From NCBI RefSeq assembly GCF_033568475.1, contig NC_133122.1:79569442-79633441 (forward strand): a stretch of 64,000 bases of DNA, written 5' to 3'. Positions 11,727 through 22,584 of this stretch are shown here, one piece after another (position 1 is the stretch's first letter; the number at the start of each line of letters is the position of its first letter). Origin of the DNA: Henckelia pumila (lineage: Eukaryota; Streptophyta; Magnoliopsida; Lamiales; Gesneriaceae). The position numbers were made by a program, and so were the translations under genes. The notes under the pieces were generated by a model that searched no databases, was not told where the DNA came from, and saw nothing but the letters and a program-made list of their open reading frames with translations.

Positions 11727-12890
11727 TCAGTGGTCGTCGCCATCATCAGCGGCATCATCATGGGACGGACCAGAAGGGCCAAAAGTGGGCGGCCACTGTG
11801 GATACAGAGGAAATGGATGAGTCGAACTAGCAGCCTGTGGAAACTGATGTCTCAAAGCATCTGTAAAATCCATCATGTAGTCCATAAAGACACCAGTAGT
11901 CTGCTGAAATGTCCGAAACTCTTGACGGTGCGCTCTCAATTCATCCTCCAGAATAGCAACACGATCGGGTGCAACAGGGGGTGCTTGAGGTCGGGGTGCA
12001 GGGCCGCTTCGTGCAGCTGCTCGCTCATTAAAATCTCGCCTCTCAGCGCGAGTTCGGTGCTCAGAAGCCGGTATCATGCGAAAAGGAGTATGACAAGCAA
12101 TAGGAGCAGTAGCTTTCAATAATTCTTCATTCTGGCCCCACTCAACTCCAGCAGCTTCACAAAGATCAGTGATAAGTGCGGGCAAAGCAAACCCGCCAGT
12201 CGTCTTACCTGCCGCCACACCCTGAATATTTGCTTGACAAATCTGTCCCAAGTCGATTGCTTTGCCCTCCAAAATACAATAAACAAGAATCGCTCGTTCT
12301 CGTGTCACCTCATGCTCGTGGTCAGTCGATTTAAGACGAGCACACACAAAGTTGTACCACAGCTTAGCATCAGGAATTAGCTCGGTCTTCTTCAACTTAG
12401 AAGGCTGATGATCACGGCCCATGCGCCATTCCGTGCCCAAAACACAAATACGGCTCAGAATCGCCGCGTAATCCACTTCATTCACTCGATACTCCGCATA
12501 CTCATCATGAAATACTGGCGGAAGGTTGTACAGGGTGTTAATAGTGTGAGCATCAAAAGGAACCAGCTGGCCTCGGACAAGCACTTTCAACTGCATGTGC
12601 TTTACTTTCAAGTTCGCATAAAATTCACGAACGACTGGGACGACTGCATCCTGAGGTGGCTTAACAAAATTTAACCATTGACGCCCATTCACAGCCCTAC
12701 CAATTGTAGGCAAAAACTCATCGTTCCCAAATCCCAATGTCGTGTCAAACCCACGCTCCGGTAATATCATTTTGCCTAGACAATTTTGATAATGCTGTTC
12801 GGCACTCTCATTCCAGAAACGCTGCGGCTCAGGCTCCGAATTAGCATGAGAAGAGGATGTAAAAGATTTTTGTTTCTTCTTTGGTGCCAT
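11727..12890 (-). CDS. Athila-1 third ORF (putative plant transposon protein)
   Basis: An intact 387-codon frame with ATG at 12890. The protein starts with a basic stretch (MAPKKKQKS), followed by a globular region of about 200 residues (ERGFDTTLGFG near 47, NGRQWLNFVKPP near 68, YNLPPVF near 121, RERAILVYCILEGK near 197). A proline/arginine-rich stretch comes next (about 285-310), then a predicted helical or coiled segment and an acidic Asp-rich tail. It resembles the family annotated as 'putative plant transposon protein' common in Athila-like elements. It occupies the env-like position but shows no signal peptide or transmembrane segment, so a membrane role is not supported. Function is unknown. 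The open frame in an element with damaged pol suggests recent insertion or constraint. Confidence 0.8.
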   Translation of the reverse strand: MAPKKKQKSFTSSSHANSEPEPQRFWNESAEQHYQNCLGKMILPERGFDTTLGFGNDEFLPTIGRAVNGRQWLNFVKPPQDAVVPVVREFYANLKVKHMQLKVLVRGQLVPFDAHTINTLYNLPPVFHDEYAEYRVNEVDYAAILSRICVLGTEWRMGRDHQPSKLKKTELIPDAKLWYNFVCARLKSTDHEHEVTRERAILVYCILEGKAIDLGQICQANIQGVAAGKTTGGFALPALITDLCEAAGVEWGQNEELLKATAPIACHTPFRMIPASEHRTRAERRDFNERAAARSGPAPRPQAPPVAPDRVAILEDELRAHRQEFRTFQQTTGVFMDYMMDFTDALRHQFPQAASSTHPFPLYPQWPPTFGPSGPSHDDAADDGDDH

Positions 12891-13899
12891 GAATCAAACA
12901 CGTAGTGTGTACCACAAGTCATGCAACAAATAACCAATTTACCACAATCACAACTTCCCCAAACTTAAATCTAATCCACAATCCACACACAACAACAACC
13001 GCTTCCGCAACAATCCAATAGAAATCACACTTCAAAGATCGATTAATCAATTAAGACTTCAAGACCCACGAATCGCACGAGTAGAATTTCAAAATACTCA
13101 CCACCCAAAACACTTGTAGAAGTACCAAAAGAATGACTTACTCCATATGAGTCCGAGAAGAGTAGATAATCAAAAGCTTTCCCAATGTACAATCCTCCAA
13201 AAATTAAATGAGACGTGCCCTGGATAAAAGTGGTTCGACCGTCCCGCGTCAAATAGATGATGAAAGAAATTAGATTGTGGGGGGTTGAGATAAGGAGGTA
13301 GACGAGCCGATTAAAACAATAGAAGAGGGGAAAAATCGTGAGGAAGAAGGTGGACAAGAAATAGGGAAAAGATTTGGGAGGAAGAAAAGAAAAGAGTAGG
13401 TTATATGGAAGAAATCGGTGTCGGGGCGGGCGCGCGAGTGGTAAGGGCGGGCGCGCGAGTGGTAAGGGCGGGCGCACCTGCATCTCGAAAATTTTTTCAA
13501 AAATATGGTACAGGGATGGCGCGGGCGCGCTGAAGAAGGGGCGGGCGCGCCTTGAGCTCGAAAAAATTCACAAAATCATTGCAGGAGCGGCGCGGGCGCG
13601 CCTAAGATCAGAGCGGGCACCCCTTAATCTCGAGAAAAGTTGATTGGATTGAATACGTGACTGCGCGGGCGCGCCTGTAGGTGGGGCGGGCGCGCCTTCG
13701 ACTCGAGATTGGCATCCAAAATACTGAAAAAATCAAAGAAAAAAAACAAATTACTTCCAAAACAACAAAATTAACAGTAAAAACTAAAAACAAAATTAAA
13801 ACGAGAAAGCAAAAAAAAAAACTAAAAAAAAAAATATATATTAGGTGGCCTCCCAAAAAGCGCTTGGTTTAAAGTCCGCAGCCCGACTTGCACCAGTCT
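12891..13899 (-). other. Athila-1 spacer between integrase and third ORF
   Basis: A non-coding 1-kb spacer. It holds a third purine-tract copy (minus-strand aagtttgggg near 12954-12967), a pyrimidine-rich stretch, the internal GC-module array (13421-13706) and an A-rich run (13735-13850). Frames overlapping the GC array in several registers are compositional. Confidence 0.7.
13421..13706. repeat. Internal GC-rich module array of Athila-1
   Basis: Four units start near 13421, 13518, 13588 and 13662; the last three are spaced 70 and 74 bp. They have the same gcgcgggcgcgcc / gcgggcgcgcc / ctcga layout as the LTR units. The first unit has a tripled core (gggcgggcgcgcgagtggtaa repeats). Linkers are A/T-rich. 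Confidence 0.88.
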
Positions 13900-16800
13900 T
13901 TAGTTGGGATCATTAAGCAATGCGCTGGATGCGGGTGGTACTTCATTGCCAAAGTAGTGCTTGACTCTCTGCCCATTGACCTTGAAAACTCTTCCATCTG
14001 TACATCGCAATTCAATGGCACCATGTGGATAAAAAGTCTCAACGAGAAACGGCCCTGACCATCGCGATTTCAACTTCCTTGGAAATAATTTCAAACGAGA
14101 GTTAAATAGCAAAACTTTCTGACCCGTTTTGAATTCCTTATGCACAATGACTTTATCATGCCACTTCTTTGTTTGCTCTTTGTAGATTTTGGCATTCTCA
14201 TATGCTTCACTTCGGAATTCATCCAATTCATTCAACTGTAGTTTCCGCAACTCTCCGGATGCTTCGAGATCCATGTTTAGCTTCTTGATAGCTCAAAACG
14301 CCTTGTGCTCCAATTCCAACGGTAAATGACATGCCTTAACAAAAACCAGCCTGTAGGGAGGCATCCCAATGGGTGTTTTGAATGCAGTGCGGTAGGCCCA
14401 AATAGCGTCATCTAGCTTGATTGGCCAATCTTTCCAATTTGTCTTAACCATTTTCTCCAAGATTTGTTTGATTTCCCGGTTAGAGATCTCCGCCTGGCCA
14501 TTGGTTTGAGGATGGTATGCACACGCCACCTTATGTTTGACACCATACTTAGTGAGCAAGGTATTAAAAATCTTATTGCAGAAATGCGTACCTTCATCAC
14601 TGATTATTGCTCGTGGAGTTCCAAACCGCGTGAAGATATTCCTTTGCAAAAATTTAACTACAACACGAGCGTCATTAGTCGAGGTGGCAATGGCTTCCAC
14701 CCACTTCGAAACGTAATCAACTGCTAATAAAATATAAGTGTACCCAAAAGAAGGGGGAAAGGGACCCATAAAATCAATACCCCACACATCAAATAATTCT
14801 ACTTCTAAAATATTTGTGAGGGGTAATTCATGCCTTCTTGAAATAGTTCCCGTTCTTTGACACTTATCACATGATTTCACCAAGGTATAACTATCTTTAA
14901 ACAAAGTAGGCCAATAAAAACCAGATTGTAATACCTTAGCAGCAGTTCGGGTGGGTCCAAAATGTCCTCCATAGGGGGAAGAATGGCATTGTTCCAAAAT
15001 TTCATTTGCTTCTTGCCCCGCCATACATCTTCGAATCACTTGATCGGCACAACGTTTGAAAACATAGGGATCATCCCACAAGTAGAACTTAACGTCATGG
15101 AAAAACTTCTTCTTTTGATGTCTATTCAACTCTGGAGGCATAGCACCACAAGACAAGAAATTCGCAATATCAGCAAACCATGGAATAAAGGAACTTACCT
15201 CAAAGATTTGTTCATCCGGAAACAATTCATTTATGCTCTCCTTCTCCTTCACGTCTTCTAGCTCCAATCTTGACAAGTGATCAGCAACTTGATTTTCGCT
15301 ACCCTTCTTGTCCTTGATCTCAAAATCAAACTCTTGTAAAAGTAGAATCCACCTTATCAAGCGTGGCTTGGCATCCTTTTTGGTAAACAAGTAGCGAATT
15401 GCTGCATGGTCAGTATAAATAACTACTTTAGTACCAATTAAATATGGACGAAATTTATCAAAAGCAAAAACTACTGCAAGCATCTCTTTTTCGGTGGTAG
15501 TGTAGTTTTGCTGTGCGTCATCCATGGTGCGACTGGCGTAATATATAGCTCTGAAAATCTTATCTCTCCTTTGGCCTAATACCGCACCCACTGCATAGTC
15601 ACTAGCATCGCACATAAGCTCAAAGGGCTCCTTCCAATCTGGCACAATCATGATGGGTGTTGTGGTCAATGCCGTCTTGATCTTTTCAAAGGCCTGCAAA
15701 CAATCATCATCAAAAATGAATGTAGAATATTTTTCAAGTAAATTACACAGGGGTTTTGTAATCTTAGAGAAATCCTTGATGAATCGCCGATAAAACCCTG
15801 CATGGCCTAAAAAACTTCTGATGCCCTTGATATTCTTCGGAGGTGGAAGCTTCTCTATTGCAACCACTTTGGCTCGATCTACCTCTAATCCATTGGATGA
15901 CACTTTATGTCCAAGGACAATGCTCTCTTGAACCATGAAGTGACATTTTTCCCAGTTAAGAACTAAATTCTTTTCTTGGCACCTCTGCAAAACAAGAGAC
16001 ACATTATGCAAGCAATGATCAAAAGAGTAACCAAATACTGAAAAGTCATCCATAAACACTTCCATCACATCCTCCACCATATCTGCAAAAATCGCCATCA
16101 TACACTGCTGAAAAGTTGCAGGTGCATTACACAGTCCAAACGGCATCCTCCTGAAAGCAAACGTGCCATAGGGACACGTAAAAGTAGTCTTCTCCTGATC
16201 TTCCGGTGCTATAGCAATTTGATTATAGCCTGAATAACCATCTAAGAAACAGTAATAGCAATAACCAGCAAGTTTATCAAGCATTTGATCAATAAAAGGA
16301 AGTGGAAAATGATCTTTACGAGTAGCTTTATTCAACTTCCTATAATCTATACAAACTCGCCAGCCAGTTACTGTACGTGTGGAGATTAACTCATTATTCT
16401 CGTTCTTAACCACAGTAATCCCACCCTTCTTAGGCACTACTTGAACAGGAGATACCCAACTACTGTCAGAAATATCATAAATCACTCCCGCATTCAACAG
16501 CTTTAAAACTTCTTTCTTAACTACCTCTTTCATGGCGGGATTCAACCGTCTCTGATGATCAACATAAGGAGTATACGACTCTTCCATCAAAATTTTATGC
16601 ATGCAAATTGTTGGACTAATTCCCTTAATGTCAGAAATTGACCATCCTAGAGCGGTTTTAAAATTTCTCAGAACTCTCAACAACTTATCTTTTTCTACAG
16701 CAAACAAATGAGCAGATATAATAATAGGACAAGTAGAATTTTCACCAAGAAATTCATAACATAGGTGCGCAGGCAATGCTTTCAGATCATGAGTTTCAGG

Positions 16801-17067
16801 GGATACCTCTGGTGCACTATTTTCCAAAGTTTCAGATTCCTTAGAACTCACCATTTTTTCTTTCGGAGCGCTGTCTAGGAATACTTTTTGTTCATGTAAC
16901 TCCCAATCCTCTTCCTTCTCAACCACCTCGTCCGCCACCAAACATCGTTCGAGCGGATCCGTACTTCCTGCACATGAAAAAGAGTTATGAGAATCAATAA
17001 TTTCAATTCTCTTACATGTGCTTACCTCATTTGGGTCCCTCATGGTGTGATAAATATTAAAAATCAC
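13900..17067 (-). pseudogene. pol: Athila-1 pol: RT, RNase H, integrase
   Basis: One minus-strand frame continuing that of gag-protease, broken by TGA at 14295-14293. RT: basic entry region near residue 200, SGYNQIAI near 280, catalytic FMDDFSVFG near 339. RNase [20 protein letters not shown]. Integrase: HHCC zinc region ([10 protein letters not shown]...CDKCQRTG), then catalytic Asp in GIDFMGPFP (about 759), Asp in IISDEGTHF (about 822) and Glu in NGQAEISN (about 857), with the D-35-E spacing of the family. The C-terminal part (14292-13900) includes KSRWSGPF and [15 protein letters not shown]. An apparent start at 17067 is GTG and is not a real initiation site, because the frame simply continues from gag after a TGA at 17085-17083. 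Confidence 0.92.
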
Positions 17068-17082
17068 CGCTTCACCACCAAC

Positions 17083-19128
17083 TCAAAGTGTGAGTTCTCC
17101 CTTGTGTACATCGATCAATGCGCGTGCAGTAGCTAGAAAAGGTCTCCCAAAAATCAAGGGAGTTTCTTCATCTTCATCCATGTCCAAAATCAGGAAATCT
17201 GCTGGAAATATGAACTTATCGACCTTTACCAAAACATCCTCCACAATACCCCGTGGGTATGTGATACTCCGATCAGCCAGCTGTAATGTGATGGTGGTTG
17301 CCCTAACTTCTCCAAGCTCCAAAGTCCTGTAAACAGAAAAAGGCATTAAATTTATACTGGCTCCTAAATCACATAAAGCTCTATTTACCTTAGAACCACC
17401 AATAAAACAAGGGATAGTAAAACTCTCTGGATCCTTCAGCTTTTGTGGCAACTTTTTTTGCAGGATTGCGCTACATTCTTCTGTCAAATTCACCACTTCG
17501 TTGTCCTGCAATCTCCTCTTCTTAGACATTACATCTTTGATGAATTTTGCATAATTAGGCATTTGTTCCAAGGCATCTGCAAATGGAATATTGATGTGTA
17601 TCTTCTTGAAGATATCTAGAAACTTGGAAAACTGTTCATCAAGTGCCTTCTTCTTAAACCGCTGTGGATAAGGAATATGTGGCTTGTACATCGGTTTAGA
17701 TTCAGCTTCCTTCTTGGGCTCTTCAACCACAATTTCTTCAGTCACTGGTTCTTCACTTTCTTTGGCTTTGCTCTGCTCTTTCTCTTCTAACTTCTTCCCA
17801 CTTCTCAACTTAACTGCTTTGCACTGCTCTTTTGGATTCACTTCAGTATTGCTGGGAAACTGTCCTCTGTTTTGATCCTTCAAAGCATTTGCAAGCTGTC
17901 CAATCTGTGTCTCCATGGATTTCATCATAGCTCCCAAACTACACATGTGTGTCTCCATGCTGTCCATTCGAGTTTCAGTCCTCGACATCCGCTTGTTAGA
18001 TTCAGTAACAAATGTAGACACCACATCCTCCAACGATGCTTTACCTTCCCCTTGATTTGTATTGAATCCCGGAGGGGGTTTTAACACATTTTTGTTGTTG
18101 GCATAAGAAAAGTTTTCATGGTTACGTAAACCAGGATGATAAGTATTAGGAGGAGGGTTACCTCGATAGTTTCCATAGCCTCTGGGATTTATATATTGAG
18201 CTTCCTCAGGTGGATGAGATTCATCTATGGCAACCGACACACCTACAGGTTCTGCGATATTCACCTTGTTCAGAGAGGCCACTTGTGTACTCAACGCAGA
18301 TAGCTGTGCAGTAATGGATGTAAGAGGATCCACACTGTACACTCCTTTCTTGGCTCCCATACGTTCAGATGGCCATTGATAACTATTGATAGTCATCTGT
18401 TCCAGCATATCATAAGCCTGAATGGGGTCCTTGGCAAATATGGTACCTCCAGCAGCAGAGTCCACAGACATTTTTGTAGGCGCATTCAGTCCATTGTAGA
18501 AAAACTCTATTTCTTCCCAATCTGCAAAATTATGATTAGGACAACGCCTTAACAAATCTTTGTACATTTCCCATGCCTCGTATAGCTGTTCTGAATCATG
18601 CTGTTGAAAGGTACTGATCTCAATCTTCAGCTGGGTTGCCTTGGATGGTGGAAAGAATTTCTCTAAGAATTTCACAGCCATGCCCTCCCAAGTTGTTATG
18701 CATCCTAGTGGCAATGACTGCAGCCAACTCTGTGCCTTGTCCCTGAGAGAAAAAGGAAACAAACGTAAGCGTATTGTATCCTCAGAAACACCATTTATTT
18801 TAACAGTATCAGTAATCTCTAGAAAAGTGCGCAAGTGTAAGTGAGGATCAGCTGTGGCAGTTCCATTGAATTGGTTCTGCTGAACCATGTTGATTAAGGC
18901 CGGCTTCAACTCAAAGTTGTTGGCATTTATTGTCCCTCTAGTGATTCCAGAATAGTGAGCCTGGATCGTTGGCCTGAAATGATCTCTAATTGGCACCAAA
19001 GGCAATTCATTGACATCTTCTTCAGTCATGTTTAATTGTTCTTCTCTCCTAGCTTTTCTCAAAGCTCTTGCAGTTCGTTCAATCTCTGGATCAAAGAGAA
19101 AAGAATTCGCACTTTGAAATCTTCGCAT
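17083..19128 (-). CDS. gag: Athila-1 gag-protease
   Basis: 681 codons from the ATG at 19128 (upstream in-frame TTG not used). The N-terminal region carries FDPEIERTARALRKARREEQ, typical of Athila gag. The capsid core has PHLHLRTFLEI, IRLRLFPFSLRDKAQSWL and WEGMAVKFLEKFFPPSKATQ (about residues 120-180). No clear CCHC knuckle is visible; a charged segment (about 385-500) precedes the retropepsin region with active-site LCDLGASINLMP (about 595) and LIFGRPFLATA near the end. The frame ends at TGA 17085-17083 and reopens in the same frame, consistent with a CGA-to-TGA transition, so gag-pol was probably one polyprotein. Confidence 0.92.
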   Translation of the reverse strand: MRRFQSANSFLFDPEIERTARALRKARREEQLNMTEEDVNELPLVPIRDHFRPTIQAHYSGITRGTINANNFELKPALINMVQQNQFNGTATADPHLHLRTFLEITDTVKINGVSEDTIRLRLFPFSLRDKAQSWLQSLPLGCITTWEGMAVKFLEKFFPPSKATQLKIEISTFQQHDSEQLYEAWEMYKDLLRRCPNHNFADWEEIEFFYNGLNAPTKMSVDSAAGGTIFAKDPIQAYDMLEQMTINSYQWPSERMGAKKGVYSVDPLTSITAQLSALSTQVASLNKVNIAEPVGVSVAIDESHPPEEAQYINPRGYGNYRGNPPPNTYHPGLRNHENFSYANNKNVLKPPPGFNTNQGEGKASLEDVVSTFVTESNKRMSRTETRMDSMETHMCSLGAMMKSMETQIGQLANALKDQNRGQFPSNTEVNPKEQCKAVKLRSGKKLEEKEQSKAKESEEPVTEEIVVEEPKKEAESKPMYKPHIPYPQRFKKKALDEQFSKFLDIFKKIHINIPFADALEQMPNYAKFIKDVMSKKRRLQDNEVVNLTEECSAILQKKLPQKLKDPESFTIPCFIGGSKVNRALCDLGASINLMPFSVYRTLELGEVRATTITLQLADRSITYPRGIVEDVLVKVDKFIFPADFLILDMDEDEETPLIFGRPFLATARALIDVHKGELTL

Positions 19129-19240
19129 AAACTGCAATTAAGAACAATAGCAATTTATTAGTACTTAAATCAAAATAAAGAAAACTCTAAATTAAAACTT
19201 CGACTAATTGGTAACAAGACTAAAAAATAATCAAAATTAC

Positions 19241-19258
19241 TCCCTGGCAACGGCGCCA
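19241..19258 (-). other. Primer binding site (tRNA-Asp type), Athila-1
   Basis: Minus strand tggcgccgttgccaggga, the site typical of Athila/Tat elements and complementary to the 3' end of tRNA-Asp. It lies six nucleotides inside the 5' LTR. Confidence 0.88.
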
Positions 19259-19264
19259 AAAACT

Positions 19265-20687
19265 TGTTATGAAATTTCCTCGCAAGCGTACGAGTGTCAA
19301 GTTTTAGTATAATGAAAGAGAGAGTGTCAGATCCCACAGGGAGTAAAATGAAAATATTCAATACTTGTAATTAAAATAGTCTTAATTTTATCTAGAAAAT
19401 CAAACGTCGAGAATTTTTCAGAATAAATAAAATAAATAAAGAGAAATTATCAAGGTCACACACACACAAATTTCGAGAAATTATAAATCAGAGAAAAATA
19501 GTCCAGAGGTTTTGATTTCACTTGGTCTCCACAATATTCAATCCTAATTAATCTATTTTATGAATTTCCTTTGATTAATAACCAAGAACACTTAGATTAT
19601 TCTATTCCCCTCTCCCGAGCAACAAATAGAGTGTATCAACTACAATTCGATTTCAATATCCCTATTAAAAATCTAGATGTAGTGATATGTGTAAAATGAT
19701 GTTCCTTAAAGGTTCTATTAAAGCTATATACTCTCCCGAGCTATATAAACAATTAACAGTGTAGTTCCTATTGATCCTACTCAAAATCCCCTCTCCCGAG
19801 CAATGATTCTAAGTAAATATAACAACTCAATTTATGGCCAATAAATTAAGAAGACATTCAATTCTAGAAACACAATTAATCTATAGAAATTCAACTTATT
19901 AAAATCAAAGATTCATGAATATGTCTCAACCAAGCTACGTCAACCTCTAGACTAGAAAAGTTTAGTTCATGCTCGAATTCAATAAAAACCAAATAATGTT
20001 TAATATCTCAACCATAATTCAACAATCAAAAGAAAATAAAAAGAAGAAACAAAGCCGTAGTCTTTCTTCCGTGTCCGGTCGAAAAGTCTTCGTCTTCGTT
20101 CCAAGCAATCTTCAGTTCTTCAACTCCAAAAACTCACAGAAGTGTTCTCTCGAATATTGTGTGTATTGGCGGCTGATAGATCGTTCCTATGACTCCGAAA
20201 AATCCCCTAAATATGACCTAACAATCGTCCAAAATAATACCAAAAATATCCCCAAAGTTTCCATAAACAATCGGACTCTAATATTCCAAACAGATGATGG
20301 CGCGGGCGCGCCAGAAACAGGGCGGGCGCGCTCTCAATTCGCAACACAAACTTTTGAACATTCTTCAATGGCGCGGGCGCGCCTAGGGTCAGAGCGGGCG
20401 TGCCCTCAACTCGACTTTTCTTTTTGAGTTCTTCAGTAACAGCGCGGGCGCGCCTAGGGATAGGGCGGGCGCCCCTCCAGCTCGAACTCAGTCTTTTTCT
20501 TCTCTTTTCCAACTCTTGAATTTCCTTGTAAACTTCCATCTTTTAAGCTTATTTTCACTTGAACACATTGAAGTCCATAACTTCCTAAAAACACAAAAAC
20601 AACAACAATTTCACGCAATATCTACCAATAAATTACAAAATTCAAGTAAAACCATATACAAATTAAGTGCCCAAAATGCACTTATCA
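19265..20687 (-). repeat. 5' LTR of Athila-1
   Basis: 1423 bp, nearly identical to 8658-10078. One visible indel is an extra base near 19330 (gtgtcagatccc versus gtgtcgatccc). It carries the GC modules at 20298-20487 in a slightly more regular form than the 3' copy, and is followed by target duplication ATCCT. Confidence 0.95.
20298..20487. repeat. GC-rich 72-bp module array in Athila-1 5' LTR
   Basis: Three units matching 9690-9880 position for position. The differences are single bases, mainly at CpG sites, such as gcgcgggcgcgcc here versus gcgtgggcgcgcc in the 3' LTR. Confidence 0.9.
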
Positions 20688-20692
20688 ATCCT

Positions 20693-21960
20693 CGATATCA
20701 ACAGTCTCACGATTCTATCTGGTGTCCGCCAAAAACTAAATTCTAATGGTGCTATCGACCATATAAGTTACGAGCCCAAAACAAAGTCAAGACGACGTTC
20801 AATATAACTCAGCTCAATCAATAACTTGTTGGGTCATAATTAAATCGAAATCGAAGGGATATGGTTCAGAAAAATTAACAAAATACAATACTTTGGAAGA
20901 CAATTCTGATAAATGGAAACAACTCACTTGCAGCTAAATACAAGGGGTGAGTGAATCAAACTCAAGGCTCCTTGAACAAGGGATGCAAGCCAATTAATCA
21001 ATATCAAATTAGGTGATCACCCGTCCATGGGTAAGACATCATCCCCCATTATCAAGACAAATCAAAATCAGGGCTGTCAGTGTGGCATCATTCACAAGGA
21101 AATCAGCACGCACACATAAAAAAAAAAAGGAATAAAGTCCCAAGACATAATCTGATGTCAACAAAATATAATCGATATCACAATGGAATAGAATAACAAT
21201 ACTCACTCAAATCACTATACATGTCCAGAATTAGAATTCAAGTTCTCAAGAAATACAAATTTTTGCAATTCATACTCGAAATATCAATTGATGCCAAATT
21301 GATTGAATCTTCAATGACCAATGTCATGCGAATCAAGGAATGCATGAATTACAAGAAGGATTCCAATATTTCCAGAAATAATAGATAAAATGGCTCAAGT
21401 AACTGGTTTTCTGATATCCCAAAAGTACCTTCCCAATCCCTCATAATATCAACTAAGCGTCAAGAAATGCCTCATTACTCGATTAGGACTATCGCCTAAT
21501 TTCCATAATTTCATATCTGCAGCAAACTAATACATTTCTATAGAGTAATCTTGAACCGAATCATTTGGCTCAACGATTCTTGAGAAAAAATAAAATCTAA
21601 ATTCCTCAATAGCAATCAGTCAACTCTCTAATAGAATTCTCAAAACATTCTCTCCAACCAAACATTCGCATCTAAACATATAGAAAACAGTTGCAAAAAT
21701 TCTCAAAAATTACTGAAAGAAAAAGGAATGCGTTGCTCCAGAATCTAGCAACTCAAACGTAGCAACACCTCTAATGCTAACTTTCCCTGCACGCAAAAGA
21801 TTTCCCAACATATATAGATCATTCTTCTAGAGAAACAAATTAGCATCTAAATTTCAATCCTAAGCATGTTAAATTCACAAATTCAAAATTTACATCTAAT
21901 CTTACACATGAATTTCTAAAACACAGCAAACAGTCAAGCAATTTCTAATGCAAATCTTAA
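20693..21960 (-). pseudogene. Gypsy protease and pol remnant (G, unit B)
   Basis: The one clear motif is a retropepsin active site, LDSGATHSF, on the minus strand at about 21753-21726, with VSIRGVATFEL just before it. The rest is too eroded to place RT motifs with confidence. The right end (21840-21960) matches 5740-5870 of unit A. Confidence 0.6.
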
Positions 21961-22002
21961 CTAAGCATCCCAATAACTGAAATTTAAGAACGCAAATTAA
22001 GA

Positions 22003-22584
22003 TTATCCGCGATAAGAGAAGTATCATGATCTGCCTCCTCAGCCTGCATCACAAACAAGCGCCCCGTGCTCTGCCTCTTCTTGGGACAGTTCCTTGAAAT
22101 ATGTTCCGGCTCCTTGCAATGGTAGCACCTGTCTGAGCCAACCAAACACTATCCAGCATGATGCCTCTGACACTGTCTGCAAAAAGGTACCCCTCCAGAG
22201 CTAGGGGCAACTGCTCCTAATGGTGTTGTCTCTGCTAGCCCTGTCGCCTTTGCTGCCGCTGCTGCTATGGTCAAGGAGAATCTGAGCCCTTAAAAGACCC
22301 AAGATAAGGATTCTTCGCTGGCTGCTGCAAGTAATGTCCTCTAGATGACTGCTGTAACTTCCCCTTCTTCTGGAAGTCATCCTGCATCTTCTTCCTCCCA
22401 TTCTAAGATCGGTACGCTCGATTCACCGCTACCTTGAACGTCATCATGTCCAAACATCATGCTTGAAGTAAGACCCCAAGCCCTCAGTGAAATATCGCAG
22501 CCTCACGCTCTCCACTGAAGCATTAGTGGGCACGAAGTGACACCTCCGCTCGAACTGCCTCAAAAACTCAGCCACAGACCTATC
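22003..22584 (-). pseudogene. gag: Gypsy gag C-terminal half (G, unit B)
   Basis: Carries a CCHC zinc knuckle (RCYHCKEPEHISRNCPKK, about 22130-22080), followed by KRQSTGRLFVMQAEEA. The capsid segment matches unit A, with frameshifts. The right edge is the C2 insertion point, and the N-terminal half resumes at 31349. Confidence 0.75.

Larger units (their letters stand above)
8658..20687 (-). mobile_element. Athila-type Gypsy retrotransposon (Athila-1)
   Basis: A complete 12.0-kb element on the minus strand. The 1421-bp and 1423-bp LTRs look almost identical by eye. Flanking 5-bp duplications ATCCT lie at 8653-8657 and 20688-20692. The primer site is tRNA-Asp type. The order on the minus strand is 5' LTR, gag-protease, RT-RNaseH-integrase, a third ORF in the position where Athila elements carry an env-like gene, a long non-coding tail, polypurine tract and 3' LTR. 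It interrupts an old G integrase. Two in-frame TGA codons are the only breaks noticed in gag-pol, so it is a young but probably disabled copy. Confidence 0.96.

Noticed and set aside
13374..13643. Overlapping frames on both strands through the GC-rich arrays (also 9598-10095 and 20207-20539)
   Set aside because: The frames stay open only because of GC-rich repeats without stops. No domain is present, and the same repeat is read in several frames.
17065..17067. Separate start codon for Athila-1 RT-integrase
   Set aside because: It is a GTG in the same frame as gag-protease, a few codons after a TGA; the frame simply continues from gag.
22201..22401. Small minus-strand ORF of 66 codons
   Set aside because: It is one of several shifted frames over the decayed G gag and not a separate gene.
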